From assembly GCA_949752745.1 (NCBI GenBank), contig OX457033.1:16896407-16960406 (forward strand): a DNA stretch of 64,000 nucleotides. The letters are read 5' to 3'. The notes under the pieces were generated by a model. It was not told the DNA's origin. It saw only the letters and a program-made list of their open reading frames with translations, and did not search any database. Below, one piece after another: positions 16,574 through 27,364 of this stretch. The stretch is from Protula sp. h YS-2021. Taxonomy: Eukaryota > Annelida > Polychaeta > Sabellida > Serpulidae. Both the position numbers and the translations under genes were made by a program. The number at the start of each line of letters is the position of its first letter. Positions within the stretch are counted from its first letter, which is position 1.

Positions 16574-19530
16574 CAATTATTTCAAACAGAATTACCTTTC
16601 TGGCCATGTGACATTATCACTATCACCAAGCAGTCATGGTTTCTAAGATCTTCTCGTTTTGCAAAACTTTCAAGCCTTTCCATGATTTTCTGTCAAATTA
16701 CAAAAAAATCGCAGTTGTAGCATCATATCTAAACCAGTTCTTGTGAATTTGACATTGTGCTTCAAGATATATCCTTATGCTATAAAATTTTATACGACAT
16801 TACGGTGTTTTGCTATTCCGGAATATAAAAAAGACAATCTTCACAGAATTTTACCTTTTCTGTGCTGTCTTTCAGACCTTCTGTTATAATACTAAACTGG
16901 AGATTTTCAAATAGCTTTTTCATTTTTTCTTCATCCACTTCGGAACCTTTCCTGTCTTTGGTTATATTTATTATCAGTGCAAGGCCCCTGGGATTTGAGG
17001 ACATCTTATACTCCTGCAAAAAAATTATAGTAATTATTTGGCAGGTTATTTCAGATGCAAGTTGTATTTGGTTACAAGTTAAGGCCATCAATGCATCCAA
17101 AACTAAAAACAATTTATCGATTCAAAACATGAATTTAAAGCTATGATTTCGATAAATTTACTTATTTGACAATGCAATATTAACACACCGCTATACATAG
17201 TACACATGTTAGTTGGTTAGTGCGTTATGAAATCCATTTAATACCTCATGAACGTTTCGTTTGTAGTTAGTATGAGACTGCAACATAGGAAGGATATTAG
17301 GCTGGTCAATCGCGGCTAACACTGCTGCTGTGTTCCCATTACAGTCTTTGGCATTCACATCAATGTCATGGCGAGCTAAGAGCACAGAAACATTTTCCTC
17401 TGCCCCTTTCTTTGTGGCCACAATTAGTGGCGTTTCTTGTTTTCCATTTCGTATATTAATATCTACGTTCTCCTTTTTAGCTAGTATATTAAACAGTGGT
17501 GTGTCTATGGCCAGATGAAGAGCGGTATTTTCATTCGAATCGGTGCGATTGATATCAAATTTCAACACATCTACCATAAATTCAACCAGCTTTGGTTTTT
17601 GTCTCATGACAGCCATGTGCAACGGAGTTTGATTTCGGTAATTCTTCTTTTCCATTTGAAGTCTAGGCATTCCAGACAGATGGTTTTCAAGCTGTTCCTG
17701 CTCGAGGATACTATCAAGAGCCAAATGCAGCAGATTATTTCCAAAACTATCTACTGCTTCAATGTCTGTATCAGTGCACTGAAATAGTACCTCAACAACT
17801 GCATACGAGCTTTCACAGAGCGCAAGGTGAAGAGGCGTTTGCCCTAAATTATCTCTTGCATTGACGTGTTCTGCAATGTCGGGCTGACCAAGAAAAAAAA
17901 TGACTGCTCCTACTTGATTAGTTCTGGCGGCTGCGTGCATTGGTGATCTTCCTTCTTTATCTCTCATATGAACATATGAACTGTTCGATGTGGGTTGGGA
18001 CAATTTTTCAATGAGATCTTCTTTTCCTAATCGAGTAGCTACATGTATAGGTAACTGGCCTGCCTTATTTTTCTGCATTCGTAACAATGGTGATTTTTCA
18101 ACAATGCAAGTGACTTTTTTGAGAGTATCTTTTTCTGACTGGCAAGCTTTGTGCAAAAGGCTGTCTCCATGCTCATCGAGAAATAAAGCTGTGTCAGCAT
18201 CACGGAGCGCCTTAAGCATTCTTGATACAGCATCTACCGGTGAATACACACAGTGACGAAAAAGTGACTTTCTTAATGCGTGTACCTCAAATGCTGTTTC
18301 TCCTAGATTATTTACGACATGTCCTGTGAAGTTTTGATGACTCGCAATGATGTTGAATATTTCAAAATTACTCTCCTTAGCTGCCCAGTGAGCAGCGGTG
18401 TTACCATTTTTATCACGTGCATTGACGTCAAGATTGGCATTTGTTAATATTAGCCTTGCGATCTTAGCATGACCTCTGTAAGCCGCTATATGTAACACAG
18501 TAAAGCCGTTAACAGTTTTTGTCTTTATATCAACCCAACTTAATGTCAGTAAAAAAGCCAAAGAGTCAAACTGTCCGTAATATGCCATAAGATGTAGAGG
18601 AGTTACGCTGCGGTTGTTTTTCATTAACACCTGAACGTTATTCCATCGTAATAAAACCTTTGTTTTTTCGAAAAGATCGAGTCTACTTCTACAAACCACA
18701 TGCAGCGGGCTGTCACCATTACTTAGAGTTATACACGCAAGTCTTCTTTCTAGGTAACCCGCACAATGTTTTAATATCTTTTTGACTTTGATGGCAGTCC
18801 CACTGTAACAAGCAGTCACAAACCTCCGGAAATAAAATTCTTCTTGCCTTGCATTGTTTCCGGCTTTATTTTTCAATGATGTCAGCAAATGCGTTGGAGT
18901 GGACTCAATAAGTTTGAGTACTTTTTGGTGACCTTCAAATGCTGCGTGGTGTGCTGCGGTATCACCATTTATGTCTTGGACGTTTACGTTAATAGTCGGA
19001 CAACTTAACAACACCTTTGTCGACGTTAAACGATCGAAACGGGCGGCTACATGCAGTGGTGTGAGCCCCTTTTTTGTTATTACATTTACATCAGTGTTAA
19101 CACAGGCAAGCAATGTACAGAGTAGGGAGCCACTTCTTTTCCTTCGTGCTGCTATGTGCAATGCGGTGACGCCAACTAAACTTTGCTTATTTACGTCAAA
19201 GTCCCTGTCTTTTAGTAAAATGCGCAGTTTTTTCACCGCCTCTATTCTGCTCCTACACACCTTGTGCAGCACATTCTCACCATGACCATCACACAAAGTA
19301 AGATCTGGTTCATTTTCCAAAAGCAGTTCAAAAACATCAGCTGAGGAGAATTGACTTGCTAACAAAAAGCAAGTCGTTTCCGATGAAATGAGTTTAACGT
19401 TCTTTATGTCAATGCTGTCTGTGTTCACAATTCGATTTAAGTCTTGTGACCCACTGTTTTCCCGTAGCCATGACTTGATTGACCTGCTGTCGTTGTAACA
19501 GCAGGCACTTGCTAGTTTTGAAAGAGACAT
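10680..19530 (-). CDS. ankyrin-repeat caspase fusion protein
   Basis: Six coding exons in transcript order: 17245-19530, 16855-17013, 16596-16689, 15671-15796, 15280-15450, 10680-10861. Each internal junction has GT/AG, phases match throughout, and the sum is 1006 codons including stop. Exon 1 starts at the ATG at 19530 ([11 protein letters not shown]) and encodes about 20 ankyrin repeats over 762 residues. Exons 2-6 encode a C14 caspase: RGLALIIN and RKGSEVD at the start of p20, catalytic His in [12 protein letters not shown], catalytic Cys in [10 protein letters not shown], an acidic, proline-rich linker ([15 protein letters not shown]) between p20 and p10, then p10 with [13 protein letters not shown] and [19 protein letters not shown]. 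The Arg of SYR (S1/S3 pocket) is present. Typical caspases have W at the position of R in GSRYIT and QAC in place of QSC. There is no CARD, DED or death domain. I infer a cysteine protease in cell-death or immune signalling with ankyrin-mediated recruitment. I have not seen this architecture in standard caspase classes. Confidence 0.85.
11054..11643. mobile_element. GACGT-rich MITE with CCCAGCAAACA termini
   Basis: Left end TACCCAGCAAACATTAAGAC and right end (minus strand) TACCCAGCAAACAACCGACT form a 13-bp perfect inverted repeat. The interior is full of GACGTCGG/ACGTCGGGTT words in both orientations. A TA target duplication is compatible with the ends. There is no transposase, so it is non-autonomous. 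It lies inside the last intron of the ankyrin-caspase gene. Confidence 0.7.
11875..12073. repeat. tandem/duplicated unit, left of the integrase transposon
   Basis: About 180 bp containing CACTGCATAAAGTTTCAGAACG, then CAATTTCAAAAATAATACGACGTTGC. The same series of words reappears right of the transposon (14926-15115: CACTGCATAAAATTTCAGAACG ... AAAAATAATACTAAGTTGC). The transposon therefore sits at the boundary between two copies of a roughly 180-bp repeat, in its AATATATAT segment. Confidence 0.7.
12074..14925 (-). mobile_element. KRBA2/Ginger-like integrase DNA transposon with 150-bp TIRs
   Basis: Both ends read TACAGGGAAACTGTGATTTC when read inward (12074 plus; 14925 minus), and the inverted repeats extend about 155 bp (12074-12228 and 14771-14925) with few mismatches. 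Each TIR contains four near-copies of the palindrome GGGAAACTATAGTTTCCC. The interior encodes a retroviral-type integrase on the minus strand (separate entry). DNA transposons carrying Gypsy-type integrase are the Ginger group; the C-terminal region also recalls vertebrate KRBA2. The flank is a TA-rich run, so the target duplication cannot be read unambiguously. Confidence 0.8.
12496..14323 (-). pseudogene. integrase of the KRBA2/Ginger-like transposon (broken)
   Basis: Starts at the ATG at 14323 ([14 protein letters not shown]). The N-terminal part carries an H2C2 zinc-binding integrase domain ([28 protein letters not shown]) and the first catalytic Asp in [21 protein letters not shown] at 13757-13759 interrupts it where relatives usually have Lys after YQDHLT. 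A frameshift follows near 13690, and the frame then continues with the second Asp ([12 protein letters not shown]) and catalytic Glu ([14 protein letters not shown]). A Gly/Ser/Asp-rich repeat (about 13010-13280) follows, then further frame changes into a basic segment and a Cys-rich C terminus ([20 protein letters not shown], ending near 12496). The intact D-D-E motifs show recent origin, but this copy cannot make a full protein. Confidence 0.8.
14926..15115. repeat. tandem/duplicated unit, right of the integrase transposon
   Basis: Second copy of the repeat described at 11875-12073, including CACTGCATAAAATTTCAGAACG and a GTTGCACACCTTCAATATA segment that matches the start of the left copy. 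It marks the interrupted insertion site. Confidence 0.65.
16476..16571. repeat. (TA)n microsatellite
   Basis: About 46 TA units with one early C interruption, in the intron between caspase exons 3 and 4. Confidence 0.97.
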
Positions 19531-19984
19531 TTTGGTCTTCAAATTAGTTCCAAAACAGTTATTTTCTAGCCAATGGTGCCGTTTTTCTTTCTTTTGTCCT
19601 CACACTTCTTCCCTCTAACTCCTACAATAGTTATAAAAGCACAAATGTTTCCAACGGTAATGTTAGAAAATATTCACAACTATTGCTTAATTTGAGAGTA
19701 TAATTATTTCAATAAAATCAAAGGACAAAAATTTATTTCTCTGTTGTCTGTTGTGCAAAATATTTAAAATTCTGGCTGAAGTTTTACATTCCGACGTTTT
19801 AAACATTGCAAAAAAAGAAAAACCTTGCTTCTGCCATATCCATGAATGAAACTTACAATCATCCGCTTTTTCACCACAATTTTAGTAACCAAATTGCACT
19901 TAGGGAAAAAGAATTTGGATCACCATGAAAAACACGGGAAGTTGATTGTAGTTCATAAATGATGACGCATCGGTCGTTACCGAC

Positions 19985-21794
19985 GGTGTCCGGAAAAAAT
20001 GGTACCGGAAAAATGGCACTGGAAAAAAGGTTGTAGGACAAAATGGCAACGGACAAGATGGCAAGGGACATAATGGCAACGGACATAATGGCAAGCGGAT
20101 ATAATGGCAACGGACATAATAGCAAGCGGACATAATGGCAAGCGGACATAATGGCAAAGTGCCAGGGCGGACAAAATGGCAACTGAAATAAAAAAAAGAC
20201 GATATCTCAACTGAACTTCAACGCAATGGCATTTAATGACTTCATAAATAAACATAATTGAATTCATGTGTAATGCATCGATAGTCACTTAACCAATCAG
20301 TTCACAGTTCTCATTTACTGCTGTGGAACATTTCCCCGAGGTTTTCCCCGAATGTTGTGGCCTGCTCAAGTAGAAACGTAGGGAACGCAGGATGACTGCC
20401 CAGCCGGATGACTGCCCCACTATTTGTGCAGCCTAGGATGACTGCCCCACCGGCGCACTGCCCCACCGGGAACCTTCACTATTATTTTTCATCTATCTGG
20501 ATAGTTTTACTTTTACGAGACTTGAAACAAACCCATTAACTTATCAATCAGTCCTCTGATCAATCAACTTGTCGATTGAATACAAAAATGGGGCGGGGTG
20601 GGGTAAAAAGCATGGGGGTTCGAAAGTGAAGATTTAGCCAAGAAAAGTAAGACTATTCAGACAGATGAAAAATAATTAGGAAGGCTATTGGTGGTGCAGT
20701 CATCCGGTGGGGCAGTCATCCGTTCATCAATTTTGGGCCCCCTTTGTTTGTTTTATTCCAAGTAACCACACAGTTAGAAGGTAGGCAAGATTCGAGCCGC
20801 CCCCGCCTAGACATGAGGTGGATGCACCGTAAACTAGTTGTTTTATAATGCGGTTAATCGAACATTTTTTCATTCATTTTATTTCATTTTTTCTTAAGTT
20901 GCCATTTTGTCCGCTTTGCCACTTTGCCATTATGTCCGCTTGCCATTATGCCCGTTTGCCATTATGTCCGTTGCCATTATGTCCGCTTGCCATTATGCCC
21001 GTTTGCCATTATGTCCGTTGCAATTATGTCCGCTTGCCATTTTGTCTGTTGCCATTATGTCCGCTGCCATTATGTCCGTTGCCATTTTGTCCGTACCCCG
21101 GAAAAAATGACCCCGCAACAAATGGCACTTTTGAAACAACGGAAAAAACAGCACCTTTGTTTCTAATATTTTCCAATAATTTATTTACTTTACTTCATGC
21201 TTTAGTAATAGAAAAGCCCTATCACATATTTTACATAAAATTGTAATTTTAATTTCACTTAATTTTCATTTATCATTTATTTATTACAGGGTCCATAGTT
21301 TAGATAAAAATGTTCTCTTCAAGTATACTGCGTACGATTTATATAATTTAAGTTTTCACTGAATTATTTCCATTTTAACTATTCACCATAAAATTTTAGC
21401 ATTCCTGAGTAAATCACTGCGATATACATGCGTTTATATAAAAATTATATCAAAGAAATGTCCAGAGTTAAGGGAAAAGGAACCCTGCGGATACGTCCGG
21501 GAAACGTTCAGGGTAAGGCTAAAGGACCATAAAGGAACCCCAGTGAGTAATGCTATTAAACATTTCAATAGATAAAACATTAGTAAAAATTCATCACATG
21601 CTAACGTACATGTGTATCGAGTTGTTTGTATAAGTTTTAAAAATTGGCCATTGATATATGAAATGATTCTTTTTTTAACTGAAATTCTATTTTTTATTTA
21701 GGGTTTAATATAGATGTGATGGAAAAAAGTGCCATTTTTTCCAGTGCCACTTTTACCGGTGCCATTTTTTCCGGCGCCATTTTTTCTCACACTC
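19985..21794. mobile_element. non-autonomous palindromic element with 8-bp target duplication
   Basis: Flanked by direct TTACCGAC copies at 19977-19984 and 21795-21802, an exact 8-bp target-site duplication. The ends read GGTGTCCGGAAAAAATGG (left) and GAGTGTGAGAAAAAATGG (right, inward). Both arms are built from iterated words: AAAATGGCACC/TGGAAAAAATGG at the ends, then GGCAACGGACATAATGGCAA repeats (20030-20175) inverted against TTGCCATTATGTCCG repeats (20897-21095). GGATGACTGCCCC words at 20388-20470 are inverted against 20694-20722. No transposase frame is visible. The 8-bp duplication fits hAT, P or Merlin superfamilies, and the terminal GG..TGTC weakly favours Merlin; this is undecided. 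Confidence 0.8.
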
Positions 21795-21853
21795 TTACCG
21801 ACTATCCAATCAAAGCAATAAACCTCAAAACAATGAGTCTTGGATAACACTTA

Positions 21854-22048
<195 letters not shown>

Positions 22049-22199
22049 TGTGTTAACCGTACTACAAATTTAGTTATGAAGAGAAAAGAAAAATCATGTT
22101 TTGGGATCATAACAATCTTTTCAAATGTGTCTTACACAAGAGGTAGAAACAGTGTTAGTACTATCGGCATCTATTCAACTTTGCACAAAAGATGTAATT

Positions 22200-22335
22200 A
22201 GATATCTGTTCAACGTCATGTCAGAGACGTTGCTGAGGCATTGATCTATGGTAGAGGTCATGTTGTGGTTTTTTTTCAGCTCGACGTCGCATCCTTAAGT
22301 CGATTTGAAACGACGTTGGAATGTTTACTGGGTTA
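22200..22335. mobile_element. partial GACGT-type MITE
   Basis: Contains CAACGTCATGTCAGAGACGT, CGACGTCGCATCC and a right end ACGTTGGAATGTTTACTGGG that resembles the CCCAGCAAACA-terminated MITE at 11054-11643. The left end is not resolved. Confidence 0.45.
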
Positions 22336-23023
22336 ACAATGTGCAAACTTCAAAAAATGCCATAAAATGCTAAGCTTTCTAGTTTTACTATACATGGAAT
22401 CTGTGTAATCAGGGATTTCATGAAATCAATAGGGAATTCCTGTAATGTGTGGAAAATTCAAAATTTAAAGCTTGATAAATGATGTCAGTGGCTTCAATGG
22501 TAAAGAGCAACAGAAGAACTCTTAAACATTAAGTTTAAAACAATAATTTATCATAAAGTTCATTCGTCAGGTTAAAATATAAAATTGCTATTTTTCTTTC
22601 GTTATTAAAATCAGTCATTGGCTTTATATTTTGGAAGAATATAGACGCTTACTAATCGCAACAGCGAGCCACTGTTGTATTCTAGACAATATTTCTTTTT
22701 AAAATGTTCAAAATAATTTACTCATTACACGAGATCCTTACGGAACTCATGAAATCCCAGAATATACAGATTACCTGAAGCACATAAATGCAAATGTGTT
22801 GGGTGTGAAACGGACGAGGTATTGTTAATGTTTCGAGTAAAAATTTCGTTGCGTTCTGTGTTAATACATTTTGTAAGAGACCGACTCCCCAACCTTCACT
22901 TCTTATTGGTAATCTTTACCTCTAATTTTCACTCTTTTTCGGATTTATAGAGGAGTTATATTTTTAAAATAAACAAACAAATCGAATTCTCAAATTTCAA
23001 TGAGCTACCACTTCTGTTTAAGA
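22336..23023. other. AT-rich intergenic stretch
   Basis: No gene, tandem repeat or element boundary is recognised between the partial MITE and the left end of the DIRS element. Confidence 0.4.
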
Positions 23024-23220
23024 CTGACGTTTTATTTTCGTAAAACGCTCTTTTACGAGTAAAAGCGTAATTCGCGTTCTCCACTTTTATACGGGTTTTC
23101 TCGCAAAACTCTAAGAATCACGCACTCAGGAACTAAAAATTTCTTCTAGTGACTCGAGTAGTCCCGTCCTTGGTCCCAGCCAATCAGCAGTCTTGGTCAC
23201 TGTTACCAAGCCTCATTCTA
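23024..23220. repeat. DIRS left terminal inverted repeat
   Basis: Inverted copy of 30415-30589. It contains CGTAAAACGCTCTTTTACGA at the outer end and CAGCCAATCAGCA toward the inside. The outermost 40 bp differ from the right terminus and match the first half of the internal complementary region. Confidence 0.85.
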
Positions 23221-23282
23221 GTATTGCCCTACTGCGCCAACCACACCCACGTCCGCGGGGTGGATGGGTGGGACACTATGAT

Positions 23283-23398
23283 AAAAGTGGAGAACCGGAA
23301 TTACGCTTTTACTCGTAAAAGAGCGTTTTACGAAAATAAAACGTCAGTTTTACTTCGTAAAAGCTCCGAATTCGCTTATCTCCACTTTTATACGGGAC
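23283..23398. repeat. DIRS internal complementary region
   Basis: The first half (about 23283-23347) is the reverse complement of the extreme left terminus; the second half (about 23348-23398) is the reverse complement of the extreme right terminus. The join is at ACGTCAGTTTTACTTCG. In DIRS-1 this region templates completion of the ends. Confidence 0.85.
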
Positions 23399-24448
23399 TA
23401 ACACAGGAGACGGGGTGACCTGCGTTGCGAGTCAAATATAGAAAAAATTTTCCAAGAATTAGCAGGTAAATGTGTTTAATGTGCCTTGGAATAAAATATA
23501 ATCGAGCTGGTGAACAGCTCTAGCACACGGAAGGACGAACGAACCAAGAAACCAAGACGTGAAGAAGACGTACCGATGACCACGCTCCTCTCCGTTTTCA
23601 CCCTTGCTAACACCATCTCCTTCCATCCTCCCACAAGATGGTAACCCAACCTAACCGCAAGGTCGGTTCGCATAAACATATAACAATCTCTTTATTTGAA
23701 CCCTTCACAAACACGATCGCGGAACCAAGACCGCGTATTTAACTAAATGACCAAGCAATTGCTGACTCAGCTTGGTCACTCACAAACTGCACCTCACAAA
23801 TTCATAATTATGGAAACGACGAAATCAACATGATCTAACCCAATTAAAACCTTAAGCTCTAAGCTTAACTGAGAACCGAGCAGAGACCCAACGCAGTGTT
23901 CTTCAAGAATAGCAGGTGACAACACAAGGTACCCGAATACCAAGGGCTGAGCGCACCATCGTGCGCCCCAACAGAACGTTATTACACTGTACCAACTGAC
24001 TGATCCCGGACACACTACAATGCGCTCATTCAGAACACCGATTGGTGGATAGACGAACTCTTCCACGACGGGTGACGCACTATCATGTGCCCATTCAATA
24101 CCTATATACAACATGTTAGAACTCAATGAATGCACTACAACTTGCCAATGTTCAACCTCGGTCACTGGTTAAGTGACACCAGCCAGTCTACGCACCTGAT
24201 CCCTGCGAGGCCGAACTCTAGTGGTCACGACGGACGCACCGAGGGGGATGCGTAGTGCGTACTAGTGCACACCCCCCCCCCCTTTCCAAGGGAAGATGGA
24301 GTACCGGACTCGCAGGGGTGAAGTGCCGAGACCAGCGTCAACTAAACGCGGGAGAGTGGGCTCCCGTAGTATCGTCCTAGGGATACTGAACTGTAACTAA
24401 AACACAGAGAATTCTTGTTCTAACGCGCTGGTGCACGTCAAGACGTCA

Positions 24449-24560
24449 TTAACGGCGGCCTTGGTTCTGGCCCTTCTTGAACTTGCTCACGCCGTTGCCA
24501 GAGCGTTGGAAGACGGCGTCCTTGCGCTTGAACTTGCCTTTGTCCTTGGTTGACTGTTCA
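24449..24560 (-). CDS. possible Lys/Arg-rich terminal exon of the DIRS recombinase
   Basis: An acceptor-like TGTGTTTGCAG precedes an open segment encoding a very basic peptide (KDKGKFKRKDAVFQRS, then VSKFKKGQNQGRR, stop TAA at 24449). It lies just 3' of the recombinase frame. Codon use is GC-rich like the rest of the element. I could not find a donor with the matching phase, so a spliced basic tail is a suggestion only. Confidence 0.3.
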
Positions 24561-24577
24561 CTGCAAACACACAAAGG

Positions 24578-25735
24578 TTAGATAGAGACTACTGACTCGA
24601 CAGCCACGAAAGGGCCCAAAGAGTAAAAACCCGATAGTTCGCACTGAGAGTAGTCTTTCAGGTAATATTTAATGAAAGAATTAGAAGAAGACCGACAACC
24701 TGTCTTTAGAATGTCCGTTAGGGATACGCTACGCAGTGCCCTTATTGAGTTGGCTACTTGCCTTACGTGATGAGCCTTAACTTTACACAGATCTCTGAAC
24801 CCCGGTTCTGCCTGGGCTTTTTCATAAGCCTCCAAAACGACATTCTTAATGTACTTAGAGACAGTTTATTTAGATATGTCCCTATTGAACCTGGGCATGA
24901 AGGAAACGATCAAAGCCTTCTGCCCCTCGCTCCTGTAGTCCTCTGATACCTGGAGATACTTACGCAAAGCCTGGACTGGGCAGAGAGAGACCAGGCCTGA
25001 ATCCTCGTCCTCTACCTCCAGGGGTGGCAGCGTCATCTGTTCCAGGGTACCAAGGCCTGCGGTGGCGATGTGTGTCTTACACATGAAGCCTGTCCTCGGA
25101 CTGCGGAAGACTTTTTTCCACTCACCATTATCCTTCAATATCTGACGGTCGAGGGCGTGTATTTCCCCTCTTCTCTTGCCCGAAGCCAATGCCAATAGAA
25201 ATGTGAATCTTACCGTTGCACTTTTGAGTGTGATCACGTCCTCTCCGAATATGTCCGCTCTCTGAAGGTAACGCAGAACCAAGGACAGGCCCCACTGGGC
25301 TATATTGGTGTTTGACGGAGGAGAATTCACCCTGAAGTGCCTAAACAGCATGGGCAGAGCTGGGTCCTCCCCTGGATCATAACCCGTTGCGGTTTTCAGC
25401 CTAGAGCCTATGGTGGCCCGGTAACCCTCGATCGAACCCACCTTCAGGTGCTCAGTCGTGAACAGGTGATCCAGGAAGTCTGCAACCACTGCTGGTGTGG
25501 CCTGGAACGGATCTGGCTGGGTTTTAGCGCACCAGCAAGGGACTTTGTTCCATTGTGACCGATAAACCCTTGCCGTGGATTCCCTGTGGCTAGTCAGCAT
25601 TTTTTCCCTCACTTTTCTGGAAAAACCTTGTTTCTCTAAGAGTGAAAGGACAGACACCACAGGTGTAGGTCCAGGAGGTGGGGGCTCGGATGGAAGTATA
25701 ACCAGTGGGGTTGAGCTAGGATCTCCGAGTGGCAA
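24578..25735 (-). pseudogene. DIRS tyrosine recombinase with one in-frame stop
   Basis: A frame of about 386 codons. The N-terminal SAM-like region has STARVYRSQWNKVPCWC and PAVVADFLDHLF. The catalytic core includes FTFLLALASGKRRGEIHAL (Arg I), then KAHHVRQVANSIRALR (HxxR box) and a C-terminal Tyr candidate in SNSFIKYYLKDY. A TAA at 24866-24868 interrupts the frame after RFNRDISK, but the same frame continues into the HxxR region, so this is a single nonsense mutation with no frameshift. The enzyme would integrate the circular element intermediate. Confidence 0.8.
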
Positions 25736-27349
25736 GGTAGCCTTAACGGAGGGTTAGTCGCGCACTTGACTAGGAGAGGGAACCAAGAGGCATCGGGTGA
25801 CCATGGGGCTATCAGGAGCAGGCGTAAGGGCTTGCGCAACGCTAAACTCTGCACCACCCGTAGCAGGATGGGTTGTGGGGGAAAGGCATACAGGACTTCG
25901 TTCTTCGGCCATTCGCGCGTCAAGGCGTCGATTGCCCAGGCCCTTGCGTCGGGGCATGTTGAGCCATACCTTGGTAACTTCGTCTTGAGGGCGTTCGCAA
26001 ACAAGTCCAAGGTCGGCTTCCTCCATGGAGAGTGCTCGATCATCCACTCGAAGGAGCGGGGGGGACAGGCACTACTCCGTGTGGATAACTTGACCGACCC
26101 TGGAAGCTAAGTCTGCCAACACGTTCAGCGACCCCACTAAGTGCCGGGCTGAAAGATACATCCTCTTCTCCCGGGCGAACTTCAGAATGTCGCCAGTGAG
26201 CTTCGTGAGCTGCTGGGACCTGGTACCGCCCACTGACCTTGCCACATTCTGCCCTGGAAGTGAATCCCCCAGCCGGATAGGGAAGCGTCGGTTTGTACCT
26301 CTACTTCCGGAGGTGGAGTCGAGAAGGGTACCCCTTCGCTCATGACCCGATCATCGCACCACCTAGTTAACTCCTGGAGGGCCCCTACCGACAGGGACAT
26401 CACGGCTCTGGGGTGTCTGCCCTGTCGTAAGGCCCGCCTGATCCCCGCATGAAAGGGCCTGTAATGAAGTTTTCCTAGGGGGACTATCTTCTCCGTAGCC
26501 ACCAGACAGCCCAGCAAGGACTCCATCTTTGCCAAACTCACCTTGGAACCTGGCTTTACGGATCCGACGCTCGTACGGATCCTTTCTCTCCGTCCGGGGG
26601 TGGGGTAAACTCTTGCCAGTCTCAGATCCCATCTTTCCCCCAAAAATACCATTAACCTGTTTTGGAGTTAGCTCTGACTTGTCTTGGTTCACCACGAGAC
26701 CCACCTTTGTTGCTTGATCGACCAAGGTCCGCGTTTGCTGACTTACCGTGACTCGGTCGCGATGAGCTATGAACCAATCGTCTAGGTACTGGAAGACCAA
26801 CATACCTCGAACTCGGACCCACGCTTTTAATACCCTCATGATTTTGGTGAAGACGAAGGGAGCTGTAGAGAGGCCGAACGGGAGGGCCCGGAAGCAGAAT
26901 TTTTTCTCCCCTACCTGGAAGCATAGGTATTTCCTGGCCGACGGATGCAAAGACACGTGCAGGTACGCGTCTGACATGTCCCCCCTTAGGGAGCTCTTTA
27001 TAATCTGGGCCATATCCATCTGAAACGGTGTCACATGGAGAAATTGATTCAGAGAGGATAGATCTATGACTAGACGCCAGCCCCCCGACTTCTTGGGTAT
27101 CAAAAAGACCCGGCTGGAAACCCCTTTTTGGTTCTCTGGCATTTCTCTTATGGCCCCTTTGCTCACTAAGTCTTCGACCATCAATTGCAGAGAACGGTGC
27201 TTTGGCGAGTTTGGATCGTAGGAGGCAATCAGGCTGCTTGGGGCTAGATGGCGCAGAGGTATGAGTGGAACATGCCCACGACGGTCCCGTCTGAACGGGA
27301 GTGCGTAACCCTCTCTTAGCCAATGCACTACTTTTTTCGGAGCACCCAT
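25636..27349 (-). pseudogene. DIRS reverse transcriptase / RNase H polyprotein (frameshifted)
   Basis: Starts at the ATG at 27349 (MGAPKKVVHWLREGY). RT blocks are clear: GWRLVIDLSSLN, SDAYLHVSLHPSARKYLCF, RALPFGLSTAPFVFTKIM and the active site VFQYLDDWF. A frameshift at a T5/G5 run (about 26640) moves the frame to ERWDLRLARVYPTPGRR, followed by RNase H (EVQTDASLSGWGIHF, then GSLNVLADLASR in yet another frame). The region ends with the DIRS conserved segment PTLDLFANALKTKLPRY and YAFPP near 25900, overlapping the recombinase start. No integrase or protease is present, as expected for DIRS. Confidence 0.82.
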
Positions 27350-27364
27350 GTTTCGCCAAGCAGG

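Noticed and set aside
19871..21246. Overlapping frames reading ACHYVRLPLCPLAIMSV-like repeats on both strands
   Set aside because: They are produced by the iterated words of the palindromic element; the same pattern appears in several frames and on both strands.
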